A model generated the notes under the pieces. That model did no database searches and had not been told where the DNA came from. It worked only from the letters and a program-made list of their open reading frames with translations. A stretch of DNA of 45,530 nt from an uncultured Prevotellaceae bacterium (GTDB lineage Bacteria > Bacteroidota > Bacteroidia > Bacteroidales > Bacteroidaceae), in the NCBI GenBank assembly GCA_946534585.1, contig CAMNCV010000176.1, forward strand, positions 1 through 45,530. Reading direction: 5' to 3'. Positions 27,297 through 34,996 of the stretch are shown in pieces. A program made the position numbers and the translations under genes. Each line of letters begins with the position of its first letter. The first letter of the stretch is position 1.

Positions 27297-29270
27297 CTAC
27301 TTGGAAAGGTCTATCTGCTGTGGTGACATCGGAACGCCTGCTGCTGAATAAACGCCTGCGCGTATGGGGTTGTGCTTCCATGCATATCGCATTGTCACAG
27401 GATTGGTAACAGCAGAGCGGACAGTGATACGGTTGCCCTCTGACTGTGCCTCGGCATTGACGAAACGACCGTCGGAGCCAGCCGTCTCAAACTCATACAG
27501 ACGGTCAGACTGTCGCAGAGGTTGGTCGGCAGTGAGTGTGATGACATTGCCATCTGTATGCACGTTGGTAATTCGCGGAGAGAGAGGAGCTGACTTCTTC
27601 CATACCAAATGGTCAAATACATTGGCAACACGCTCCGCTACCTCGCGCTTGCGCAGTGGGTGTATATCCACGGTCTCGCCGAGGTCGATGGCTACCGTCA
27701 GCCCTACGTTAGGCAGATGCTCCGTGGTCAGACGTTGAGCTTCGCGCACTTCTGCCCATCCCGATTGCTGAGGCTGGTCGGAAGGCTCAAGGAAGTTGGC
27801 CAACTGTACGACGCAGAAGGGCAGGTCTGGACGCTTCCACAGTTGTCGCCAGCCACCGATGAGTTGGCTCAGGTACTGCTCATACTTGTCGCCATCGCCG
27901 GTATTTGATTCGCCCTGATACCATACCACGCCACTAAGAGCGTAGGGAGCCAGAGGATGTAGCATGGCATTGTAGAGTACCGAGGGTAGGTTCTGGCCGC
28001 CACCGTCGGCACCGGGGCATTGTGGCAGTTGCACACCCTCGCAGGTAAGCCACTCGTCAGCGAGCGAAACCACGGTGCCATCGTCAAACACGAGCTTGTA
28101 CTCCTTCTCTGGTATGAAGTGGGGAGCACCGCCCTTGGTCGTGAAGCGCACTGCAATGACGTTGTCGCCATGCTGCAATACCCCAGCCGGAATAGTGTAG
28201 CGTCGTGGAGGATACTGATAGAATGTGCGTCCCACCTCGCGTGAGTTGACGTAGGTCTGGTCGGCATCATATAGAGTGCCAACAAAGAGGCGCGCGCCCT
28301 GACCGGCATGTGCGGCGTCAATATTAAAATGCTGACGCGCCCATAACGTGCCATTGTAGCGGTGATTGCGTGTCAGATTTACGCTCTCCAAGTGTCCGGC
28401 AGCGTTGGTGCGGAAAACGTTGATGCGCTTCCATTTGCTGTCATCAAGCGAAAGCGAGGCATATCCCTGTGCAAAGCCAGGGTCAGAGGAGTCAAGCAGA
28501 GAATTCCAGCGTTGCTGCGCCTTGTTGTTGGAAGCATTGATGGCACTGACCATGTCGTCATCTTGGAAGAAAAGCGTGCGCGAATACTCCGCCGGCCACT
28601 GCCTGCGCAGTGTGTCGGCATCGAGCCATGCCTGGATAGGCGAACCGCCGAGGGAATTGACAATGACACCCTGCGGCACGCCAGTCTTCTCATACATCTC
28701 GCGAGCGAGGAAGTAGCCCACGGCTGAGAACGACATGGCATTCTCCTTATTTGCCTTCTTCCAGTTTATGGGAGTAGGCTTGATGTCAGAGAGTGGCGCA
28801 TGGGTGTTGAAATCCGTCATTACGCGAAACATACGTATTTTAGGGTTATCATACTCGTCAACCACTTTATTATATATAGGATAAACACGTTCCACGGTGA
28901 CATCGATGTTTGATTGTCCCGAGCATAGCCATACATCGCCGAAGAGTACGTCGGTGATGACCTGCGTCTGGTTGTCGTTGCCCTTGATTTCAATGTCGTA
29001 TGGACCGCCGGCCTTCTGGCTTGGCAGAGTCACCTGCCATCGTCCTGATGCGTCGGCAGTAGCGGTATAGGTTTTCTTCTTAAACCTGACACTGACTTGC
29101 TCGCCGGCGTCTGCCTGCCCCCAAACGGGCACTTCGGTGCCTCGCTGCATCACCATGCCCGACTGGAACAAGCGTGCCGGCACGGGTTTGGCAGTAGCTG
29201 CGGCTGACAATATTAAGAGAGAGTTGAGAATGAAGAACCGTGGCTTCATTATGTTCATACCTGTAAACAT
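27297..29270 (-). CDS. SGNH-type carbohydrate O-acetylesterase (sialate O-acetylesterase / acetylxylan esterase-like)
   Basis: 657-residue secreted esterase. The signal peptide (FFILNSLLILSAAATA) ends near residue 27. Starts at Met1, Met5 or Met8 are all possible; Met5 gives the neatest signal. The GQSN block (Ser120) is the nucleophile motif of the SASA/DUF303 family, VVWYQGESN is at ~448-456, and DIHP (Asp535, His537) completes the triad. A jelly-roll insertion lies at ~265-410 (GARLFVGTLYDADQTYVN), as in two-domain members of the family. Such enzymes remove acetyl groups, and several in Bacteroidota xylan loci act on acetylated xylan (CE20-like). Xylan as substrate is inferred from context. 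It has its own promoter with a TGAAAC element and two 66-bp leader repeats. Confidence 0.9.
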   Translation of the reverse strand: MFTGMNIMKPRFFILNSLLILSAAATAKPVPARLFQSGMVMQRGTEVPVWGQADAGEQVSVRFKKKTYTATADASGRWQVTLPSQKAGGPYDIEIKGNDNQTQVITDVLFGDVWLCSGQSNIDVTVERVYPIYNKVVDEYDNPKIRMFRVMTDFNTHAPLSDIKPTPINWKKANKENAMSFSAVGYFLAREMYEKTGVPQGVIVNSLGGSPIQAWLDADTLRRQWPAEYSRTLFFQDDDMVSAINASNNKAQQRWNSLLDSSDPGFAQGYASLSLDDSKWKRINVFRTNAAGHLESVNLTRNHRYNGTLWARQHFNIDAAHAGQGARLFVGTLYDADQTYVNSREVGRTFYQYPPRRYTIPAGVLQHGDNVIAVRFTTKGGAPHFIPEKEYKLVFDDGTVVSLADEWLTCEGVQLPQCPGADGGGQNLPSVLYNAMLHPLAPYALSGVVWYQGESNTGDGDKYEQYLSQLIGGWRQLWKRPDLPFCVVQLANFLEPSDQPQQSGWAEVREAQRLTTEHLPNVGLTVAIDLGETVDIHPLRKREVAERVANVFDHLVWKKSAPLSPRITNVHTDGNVITLTADQPLRQSDRLYEFETAGSDGRFVNAEAQSEGNRITVRSAVTNPVTMRYAWKHNPIRAGVYSAAGVPMSPQQIDLSK

Positions 29271-29318
29271 GTTGTGAAATTATTGTTTGTTAGTGAATAT
29301 GTTTTCTATATTTATACA

Positions 29319-29447
29319 CTTCTTCACACGAAGGAAAAGTGACGGTCAATCGACAGATTGGCTCACGTCTTTGTTTCCTGGGTGCTTCTTCGCACGAAGG
29401 AAAAGTGACGGTCAATCGACAGATTGGCGCACGTCTTTGTTTCCTGA
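29319..29447 (-). repeat. 66-bp leader repeat, two tandem copies, in the esterase 5' UTR
   Basis: Two units 66 bp apart lie directly downstream of the -7 box. The transcript hairpin is CAATC-TGTC-GATTG in both. The second hairpin is CTTC-GTGC-GAAG in the promoter-proximal unit and CTTC-GTGT-GAAG in the other, so only the loop changes. Confidence 0.88.
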
Positions 29448-29450
29448 GTG

Positions 29451-29496
29451 CAAAGTTACAGTTTTTCCTAAAAAACGGCTCTACGTAAATGTTTCA
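29451..29496 (-). promoter_or_regulatory. Promoter and candidate operator of the SGNH esterase gene
   Basis: The -7 box TAACTTTG is at 29451-29458 on the minus strand. TGAAACATTTACGTAG starts at 29496 and its TGAAAC ends exactly 32 bp before the -7 box, as at 18417 and 34913. The second upstream repeat is poor here. No TTTG -33 box is present. Confidence 0.68.
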
Positions 29497-29567
29497 TCGT
29501 AGGCGGAAAAAAGTATCATGCACAGAAAAACCTTGCATTGACGGTGGTTTATGAAATAAAAAAGTAT

Positions 29568-29575
29568 TATATTTG
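29568..29575 (+). promoter_or_regulatory. -7 box of the symporter-GH43-GH67 operon
   Basis: TATATTTG fits the Bacteroidota -7 consensus TAnnTTTG, 35 bp before the start codon. No clear -33 TTTG is present, and no TGAAAC element lies at the 32-bp spacing found at other promoters here. Confidence 0.6.
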
Positions 29576-29610
29576 CAGTTGGAAAATATATACAAAAAAA
29601 CAATATCATA

Positions 29611-31017
29611 ATGGAAATCAAACAAGAAAAAGGCTTCTATAAGCTGTCGTGGATGCAGCGTATAGGCTTCGGTGCCGGTGACCTGGCACAAAATCTCATC
29701 TACCAGACAATATGTATGTATCTGCTCTTCTTCTACACTGACGTATATGTGTTGGGAGGCGATGCAGGAAAAGCAGCCGGACTGGCAGGCACGATGTTTC
29801 TTGTCGTGCGCATCATCGACGTATTGTGGGATCCACTCGTAGGAACTTTCGTTGACAAGCATAACCCCTCGTTGGGAAAATACCGTTCATATCTTGTTAC
29901 GGGAGGAATCCCCTTGACCATACTCGCCATACTATGTTTCTGGGATGGCTTCGCACCGAGCATAGCGTATGCCTATGTCACGTATGTAGGAATGTCAATG
30001 CTTTATACGCTTATCAACGTGCCATACGGTGCACTCAACTCTTCGCTGACGCGTGATACCAACGAAGTGACCATACTTACAAGCGTGCGTATGTTCATGG
30101 CCAACGTAGGAGGATTATGCGTATCTGCAGGAGTACCAATCATGGTGGCACTGCTTGCAGGAAAGGATATACCCTATGAGATGGCACTTTTCATGGGACT
30201 GGGCTCTCTGCCAGCATTTATCTTCATGCCACTGGTGCCTGCGATAAAGCGAAAGGTGGGCAAGAAAAATATGTTCTATGTATTCCTGTCTGTAGCCATA
30301 GTGGGCATGATGATGCTCTATGTCATCAGTAAGATGGGTACGGTGAAAGAGCATATAGTGCTTGTCTATGTGGCACAGTTCATTAAATCAACAGGCGTAA
30401 TCGTGGCTACAGGCTATATGTGGGCACTGATACCCGAGGTAATAAGCTACGGCGAATGGAAGACAGGCAGAAGGATAAGTGGAATTGTCAACGCACTGAC
30501 AGGTATATTCTTCAAGGCAGGCATGGCTCTGGGTGGCGTAATACCAGGATGGGTGTTGGCCTGGACTAACTATCAGGCTGCAGAGGAGGCACAGACGCTG
30601 CCGAAGGATTCAAACGCATGGTTCACGTGTATGCTGATATTCGCCCTCGTGGGAATGGTATTACTCATCTTCTGCTTCACGCAGGCGAAAGAACGTGTGG
30701 TGATGGACGACAACGAAACAAAGAACGTGAAGGTCAGCGACCTGTGGACGGAATTCTTGCGTAACCGCCCTTTGCGTATTATAGCGCTGTTTTTCATCAC
30801 AGCCTTCGCCATGACAAGTGTGGGCAATGCTGCAGGAGCATACTTTATGAATGACCTTGAACTGCAAAATCCTCTCGCTCAGGAAGGCATACGCTGGCTC
30901 GTTTGTATCATTCCTGCCGTACTGTTGTTGGTGGCAATGTATATAATCTCAAGGTACGAATTGACTGACGAGGTGATTGATGAAATAAATAAAGAAATAG
31001 AAAATAAAAATAAGTAA
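29611..31017 (+). CDS. GPH-family sugar:cation symporter (MFS), probably xylo-oligosaccharide or hexuronide importer
   Basis: 468-residue inner-membrane carrier with about 12 hydrophobic segments. Glycoside-pentoside-hexuronide family marks include GFGAGDLAQNLIYQ in the first helix, RIIDVLWDPLVGTFVDKHNPSLGKYRSYL between helices 2 and 3, and LINVPYGALNSSLTRD near helix 4. The C-terminal half has PEVISYGEWKTGRRISGIVNALTGIFFKAGMALGG, also typical. It would bring oligosaccharides released in the periplasm into the cytoplasm. The next gene, 5 bp downstream, is a GH43 without a signal peptide, and together they make an import-and-cleave pair. Exact substrate is inferred from context. Confidence 0.92.
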   Translation: MEIKQEKGFYKLSWMQRIGFGAGDLAQNLIYQTICMYLLFFYTDVYVLGGDAGKAAGLAGTMFLVVRIIDVLWDPLVGTFVDKHNPSLGKYRSYLVTGGIPLTILAILCFWDGFAPSIAYAYVTYVGMSMLYTLINVPYGALNSSLTRDTNEVTILTSVRMFMANVGGLCVSAGVPIMVALLAGKDIPYEMALFMGLGSLPAFIFMPLVPAIKRKVGKKNMFYVFLSVAIVGMMMLYVISKMGTVKEHIVLVYVAQFIKSTGVIVATGYMWALIPEVISYGEWKTGRRISGIVNALTGIFFKAGMALGGVIPGWVLAWTNYQAAEEAQTLPKDSNAWFTCMLIFALVGMVLLIFCFTQAKERVVMDDNETKNVKVSDLWTEFLRNRPLRIIALFFITAFAMTSVGNAAGAYFMNDLELQNPLAQEGIRWLVCIIPAVLLLVAMYIISRYELTDEVIDEINKEIENKNK

Positions 31018-31022
31018 AAACT

Positions 31023-32051
31023 ATGGCACATTATCTCTTTCCTAATGATTATATGGCTGACCCATCAGCCAACGTATTTAATGGCAAACTATATATATAT
31101 CCCAGTCACGACTGGGACGCTGGCGAGTGTTTTGATGATGATGGCGGACACTTCCAGATGCGTGACTACCATGCTTTCGTGCTCGAAGACCCCGATAACG
31201 GCACAGCAAGAGACCTCGGCATGATGCTTGATGTGGCTCAGGTGCCATGGGCAGAGAAACAGATGTGGGATAACGACGTTGTAGAGAAAGACGGACGTTA
31301 CTATCTTATCTTCTCAGCTAAAGGCTATGATGGAATGTTCCGCCTCGGTGTTGCAGTGAGCGAAAAGCCTGAAGGACCGTTCAAACCAGAACAATACCCC
31401 ATACGTGGTTCGTTCTCCATTGACCCATGTGTGTTCAAAGATGATGATGGTGAGATTTACTGTTATTTCGGTGGCCTGTGGGGTGGACAGTTGCAGTGGT
31501 GGCAACACATACCAGGTGGTAAGACACCGGTTGCAGGGAAATATGGCGACGACAACGGACTGATTGACCTCGGACCTGCTTCCGACCATAAGACGCAGTT
31601 GTTTGCTCAGCCTGATGATGCCGCTTTGCCAAGCATGGTAGTAAGAATGAGTGCTGACGTGAAGCAGTTCTCTGAGGCTCCGCGTCCTGTCGTTATTCTC
31701 GACAAAGACGGTCAGCCCCTCAAGGCAAGTGACCCACATCGTTTCTTCGAAGCATCGTGGATGCACAAGTATAATGGTAAGTACTACTTCTCTTACTCCA
31801 CTGGCGATAGCCATATGCTGTGCTATGCCACTGGCGACACACCATACGGGCCGTTCACTTATCAGGGTGAAATACTCGATCCTGTCGTAGGCTGGACTAC
31901 ACATCACAGTATAGTGGAATACAAAGGTAAGTGGTATCTGTTGTTTCATGACAGCGTACCATCTGGCGGCGTGACGCATTTGCGTTCGATGAAGATTGCC
32001 GAACTGAAGTATGATGCCGATGGCAAGATACAGAAGGTTGAGAATAAATAG
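31023..32051 (+). CDS. Cytoplasmic GH43 (GH43_1-like) beta-xylosidase/arabinofuranosidase
   Basis: 342-residue five-bladed propeller glycosidase without a signal peptide, hence cytoplasmic. Catalytic residues of GH43 can be placed: base Asp13 in MADPSANV, pKa modulator Asp134 in SIDPCVFKDDDGEIY, and acid Glu243 in FFEASWMHKYNGKYY. The compact single-domain length and the FPNDYMADPSANVFNGKLYIYPSHD opening segment resemble subfamily 1, which includes xylosidases and arabinofuranosidases acting on short oligomers. Its position just behind a GPH symporter supports cleavage of imported xylo-oligosaccharides. GH67 follows 25 bp later. Confidence 0.9.
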   Translation: MAHYLFPNDYMADPSANVFNGKLYIYPSHDWDAGECFDDDGGHFQMRDYHAFVLEDPDNGTARDLGMMLDVAQVPWAEKQMWDNDVVEKDGRYYLIFSAKGYDGMFRLGVAVSEKPEGPFKPEQYPIRGSFSIDPCVFKDDDGEIYCYFGGLWGGQLQWWQHIPGGKTPVAGKYGDDNGLIDLGPASDHKTQLFAQPDDAALPSMVVRMSADVKQFSEAPRPVVILDKDGQPLKASDPHRFFEASWMHKYNGKYYFSYSTGDSHMLCYATGDTPYGPFTYQGEILDPVVGWTTHHSIVEYKGKWYLLFHDSVPSGGVTHLRSMKIAELKYDADGKIQKVENK

Positions 32052-32076
32052 TAGAGAGCCATAACCTCGAAAAAGC

Positions 32077-33921
32077 ATGAATAGTATTATTAAATATTCA
32101 TTGTCGGTAGTTTTGATGCTCATGTCGTTAATGATGAGGGCAGAAGACGGCAGCAGTCTGTGGTTGCGTTATGCGGAGCGGAACACTTGTCATGTGATGG
32201 GAACGAAGTGCTTGGCTGCGGATGTGCTGCACCGTTATTATGATGGCAGACAGGTGACGCTTAGCATAGATACCGCTGGAGTAGGACAGGAAGGCTACTG
32301 CATAACAGGCCTGCGCGATGAGCGGCATATTACTGCTGGTAGTGAAAAAGCACTGCTCTATGGTGCTTTCGCTTTGCTGCGAGGTGAAGAGGGCAGACAC
32401 GTCCCTGTCTTCCAACATCGTATATTGAACCACTGGGATAACCTTGATGGTTCGATAGAGCGAGGCTATGCAGGAGAGAGCATTTTCTGGAATGACGCAA
32501 TGACCATTGATGCAGAACGCATACGTCAGTATGCCCTGGTCAATGCAAGCATAGGCATAAATGGTACTGTGCTCAACAATGTGAATGCGTCGCCGAAGAT
32601 GCTGACGAAGACATATATAAATAAGGTAAGGGAGATAGCCGACATATTGAGACCTTACGGATTGCGTGTGTATCTGTCAGTCAATTTCGGTACGCCAAAG
32701 GCTCTTGGCGATGTGGCTACTGCTGATCCTCTTGATAAAGACGTGAGGATATGGTGGAAGAAGAAGGTAAAAGAGATATACCGACAGATACCCGACTTCG
32801 GAGGCTTCCTCGTTAAGGCAAATTCAGAGGGACAGCCTGGACCTTTTGATTACGGTCGCACGCATGCCGATGGTGCAAATATGCTCGCAGAGGCTCTTGC
32901 ACCTTATGGCGGTATTGTGATGTGGCGTTCGTTTGTATATGGTGCAAAGCATAAGGGCGAGGACAGGGTTAAGCAGGCTGTATCTGAATTTGCAGAGCTT
33001 GATGGGCAGTTTCTGCCTAATGTGATACTGCAGTCGAAGAATGGACCGCTCGACTTCCAGCCGCGTGAACCCTATGCTCCAATCTTTGATAATATCCATA
33101 AGACTACCCAGATGGCAGAACTGCAGATCACGCAGGAATATCTTGGGCAGAGTACCCACTTGGTATATTTGGCACCGATGTGGAAGGAATTCTTTAAATA
33201 TGTTAGTCCAGAACGACTTGCTGGTATAGCAGGCGTTGCCAATGTGGGATTGGATAAGAACTGGTGCGGACATCACTTCGCTGCAGCCAACTGGTATGCT
33301 TTTGGCAGATTGGCTTGGAATCCAGAACTTACGTCGGAGCAGATAGCAGAGGAATGGCTGAGGCTGACGTTTGGTTCTGAGACGGTGAAACCTTTGGTTG
33401 GTATGATGATGCGCAGCCGTGAAGCGTGTGTTGACTATATGATGCCGCTTGGATTGCACCATATATTCAAGTTCGACCATCACTATGGTCCGGAGCCAGA
33501 TGGCTTCAAAGCAGAATATCCCATTGAGTGGTGCCCCGTGTATTATCACAAGGCTGATAATACTGGCGTGGGTTTCGACAGGAGCAGTAAAGGAACAAAT
33601 GCCGTAGGACAATATCGTGAGCCATACCGTTCATTGTATGATGATGTGAATACGTGTCCTGAAGAAATGCTCTTGTGGTTTCATCACGTCAGTTGGTCAT
33701 ATAGGATGAAGAATGGCCTTACGCTGTGGGAGGAACTGCAGCGACGCTATGCGCGAGGCGTAGCCGAGGTGAGAGACTTCTGTTATATATGGCAAAAAGC
33801 AAAGCCTCTGATTGACGCTCAACGCTGGGAAGAGGTAAACCAGAGGCTTGAGGAGCAGCTGCTCAATGCAATGGAGTGGCAGCAGGTATGCACAGGCTAT
33901 TTCGGTAAATTCGCAGAGTGA
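32077..33921 (+). CDS. aguA: GH67 alpha-glucuronidase
   Basis: 614 residues, somewhat shorter than many GH67 enzymes (about 650-700). GH67 removes 4-O-methylglucuronate from the non-reducing end of short aldouronic acids. A signal peptide (VVLMLMSLMMRA) points to the periplasm. The N-terminal domain opens with EDGSSLWLRYAE. The catalytic barrel contains ILNHWDNLDGSIERGYAGES (~116-135). The acid Glu251 is in KANSEGQPGPFDYGRTHADG, and the general base pair is Asp326 in GPLDFQPREP and Glu354 in TQEYLGQ. All expected catalytic residues are present. The last 25 bp overlap the convergent esterase gene. It is the last gene of the symporter-GH43-GH67 operon. Confidence 0.95.
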   Translation: MNSIIKYSLSVVLMLMSLMMRAEDGSSLWLRYAERNTCHVMGTKCLAADVLHRYYDGRQVTLSIDTAGVGQEGYCITGLRDERHITAGSEKALLYGAFALLRGEEGRHVPVFQHRILNHWDNLDGSIERGYAGESIFWNDAMTIDAERIRQYALVNASIGINGTVLNNVNASPKMLTKTYINKVREIADILRPYGLRVYLSVNFGTPKALGDVATADPLDKDVRIWWKKKVKEIYRQIPDFGGFLVKANSEGQPGPFDYGRTHADGANMLAEALAPYGGIVMWRSFVYGAKHKGEDRVKQAVSEFAELDGQFLPNVILQSKNGPLDFQPREPYAPIFDNIHKTTQMAELQITQEYLGQSTHLVYLAPMWKEFFKYVSPERLAGIAGVANVGLDKNWCGHHFAAANWYAFGRLAWNPELTSEQIAEEWLRLTFGSETVKPLVGMMMRSREACVDYMMPLGLHHIFKFDHHYGPEPDGFKAEYPIEWCPVYYHKADNTGVGFDRSSKGTNAVGQYREPYRSLYDDVNTCPEEMLLWFHHVSWSYRMKNGLTLWEELQRRYARGVAEVRDFCYIWQKAKPLIDAQRWEEVNQRLEEQLLNAMEWQQVCTGYFGKFAE

Positions 33922-34808
33922 ACTCGGAAATTCCTGTCGGCACGTTGTAACACGTCAGGCAGAATGGCTGAAACCCAACGGTGGTCATGCCATCCAGTGT
34001 TTACATAGAAGGAATTAGAAATACCACGCTTGCGCAAAGCTGCTATGAAATCCATGTTAGCCTCAAGAGTGAAGTCTTGGTCGCCTACGGCTACACGCCA
34101 ATCCACCGTTTGCCAAGCCTTTACTTCTGCATCACTACCAGTGAGAATGTGCGTAATGGGGTTATTATCTTCTATCACTTGCTGACGCCATTCTGCTGAT
34201 GGGTCATCCTTCAGAAAATCAAGTGACTGACGACGCAGGTAACCGCTGATGTCATAAACCATGGCGAACATCTCAGGATGGTGAACTCCATATACAGTGG
34301 CACCGCCTCCTCCCATGGAAAATCCTCCTATAGCTCTGCTATCACGATTGCTACGTACTCGATAGGTCTTTTCAATATATGGTATCAGTTCCTGAAAGAA
34401 GTAGTCTTCATACTTCCAGTCAGGAGCTGGTATCTTTTCTGTTCCCGCATTGAAATACATCATGTTGTTTTGGTTGCCTTCAGCGCATACTATAATCATC
34501 TCGCTGATTGCTCCACAGGCTATGAGACTGTCGGCAGTGACAGACAGGTGTTCATGCTTATCCCAGTCAGTGTGGGCTCCGCCACCGCCGTGCAGCAGGT
34601 ATAACACAGGGTACAGTCTGCTGTTCTTGATATTATAGGATGGTGGCAGGTAGATACTATAGGGTCGTTCGGTAATGCCGTGGAGCAGACGACACGGCAT
34701 CGTTTTTTCTATCATTTGACCGTGTGCTAATTCGTCTTGTGCCGATAGTATGGCTGTGTGTGTCAAGGTAAGAAACAGGGTGAGGATAAGAGTGGAAAAT
34801 CTGTTCAT
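33897..34808 (-). CDS. Secreted alpha/beta-hydrolase esterase (CE1 / esterase D-like)
   Basis: About 303 residues from the chosen start, which corresponds to Met11 of the longest frame. That start gives a clean signal peptide (MNRFSTLILTLFLTLTHTAILSAQ); the longer start at 34838 would fall inside the -7 box. Numbering from the longest frame, there is an oxyanion-region LLHGGGGAHTDW, nucleophile Ser174 in GGFSMGGGGA, a probable Asp255 in VGDQDF and His284 in TGWHDHRW. This is the pattern of CE1 feruloyl/acetylxylan esterases and the esterase D group. In this locus, removal of feruloyl or acetyl groups from arabinoxylan is plausible; sequence alone does not decide. It is transcribed towards GH67 with a 25-bp tail-to-tail overlap. 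Confidence 0.86.
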   Translation of the reverse strand: MNRFSTLILTLFLTLTHTAILSAQDELAHGQMIEKTMPCRLLHGITERPYSIYLPPSYNIKNSRLYPVLYLLHGGGGAHTDWDKHEHLSVTADSLIACGAISEMIIVCAEGNQNNMMYFNAGTEKIPAPDWKYEDYFFQELIPYIEKTYRVRSNRDSRAIGGFSMGGGGATVYGVHHPEMFAMVYDISGYLRRQSLDFLKDDPSAEWRQQVIEDNNPITHILTGSDAEVKAWQTVDWRVAVGDQDFTLEANMDFIAALRKRGISNSFYVNTGWHDHRWVSAILPDVLQRADRNFRVHSANLPK

Positions 34809-34835
34809 AATGTCGAAATAATTTGTTTTGATATG

Positions 34836-34843
34836 CAAAATTA
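34836..34843 (-). promoter_or_regulatory. -7 box of the esterase gene
   Basis: TAATTTTG on the minus strand fits TAnnTTTG. It lies about 28 bp upstream of the preferred start at 34808 and rules against the longer start. No -33 TTTG and no TGAAAC at the fixed spacing. Confidence 0.55.
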
Positions 34844-34895
34844 CTTTTTTTTTGTTATTTTACCATGGAAAAATGATGCAAGCATGATGATTTAG

Positions 34896-34958
34896 ACAAT
34901 TATTATAACTGCTGAAACAAAAACGTAAGGTGTTTTTGTTGTTTTTGTCGTAAATTTG
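34896..34958 (+). promoter_or_regulatory. Promoter and candidate tandem operator of the GH43-GH97-GH43 operon
   Basis: The -7 box TAAATTTG is at 34951-34958. TGAAAC (34913-34918) ends exactly 32 bp upstream. ACAAAAACGTAAG (34917-34929) is preceded 21 bp upstream by a degenerate copy ACAATTATTATAAC (from 34896). There is no -33 TTTG at the usual distance. Confidence 0.7.
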
Positions 34959-34996
34959 CATCGTCAAAATCAATCAATCGACTAACAACGACAATA

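Noticed and set aside
34809..34838. Ten-residue longer start of the CE1-like esterase
   Set aside because: The longer start lies inside the -7 box TAATTTTG, and the shorter start has a better signal peptide.
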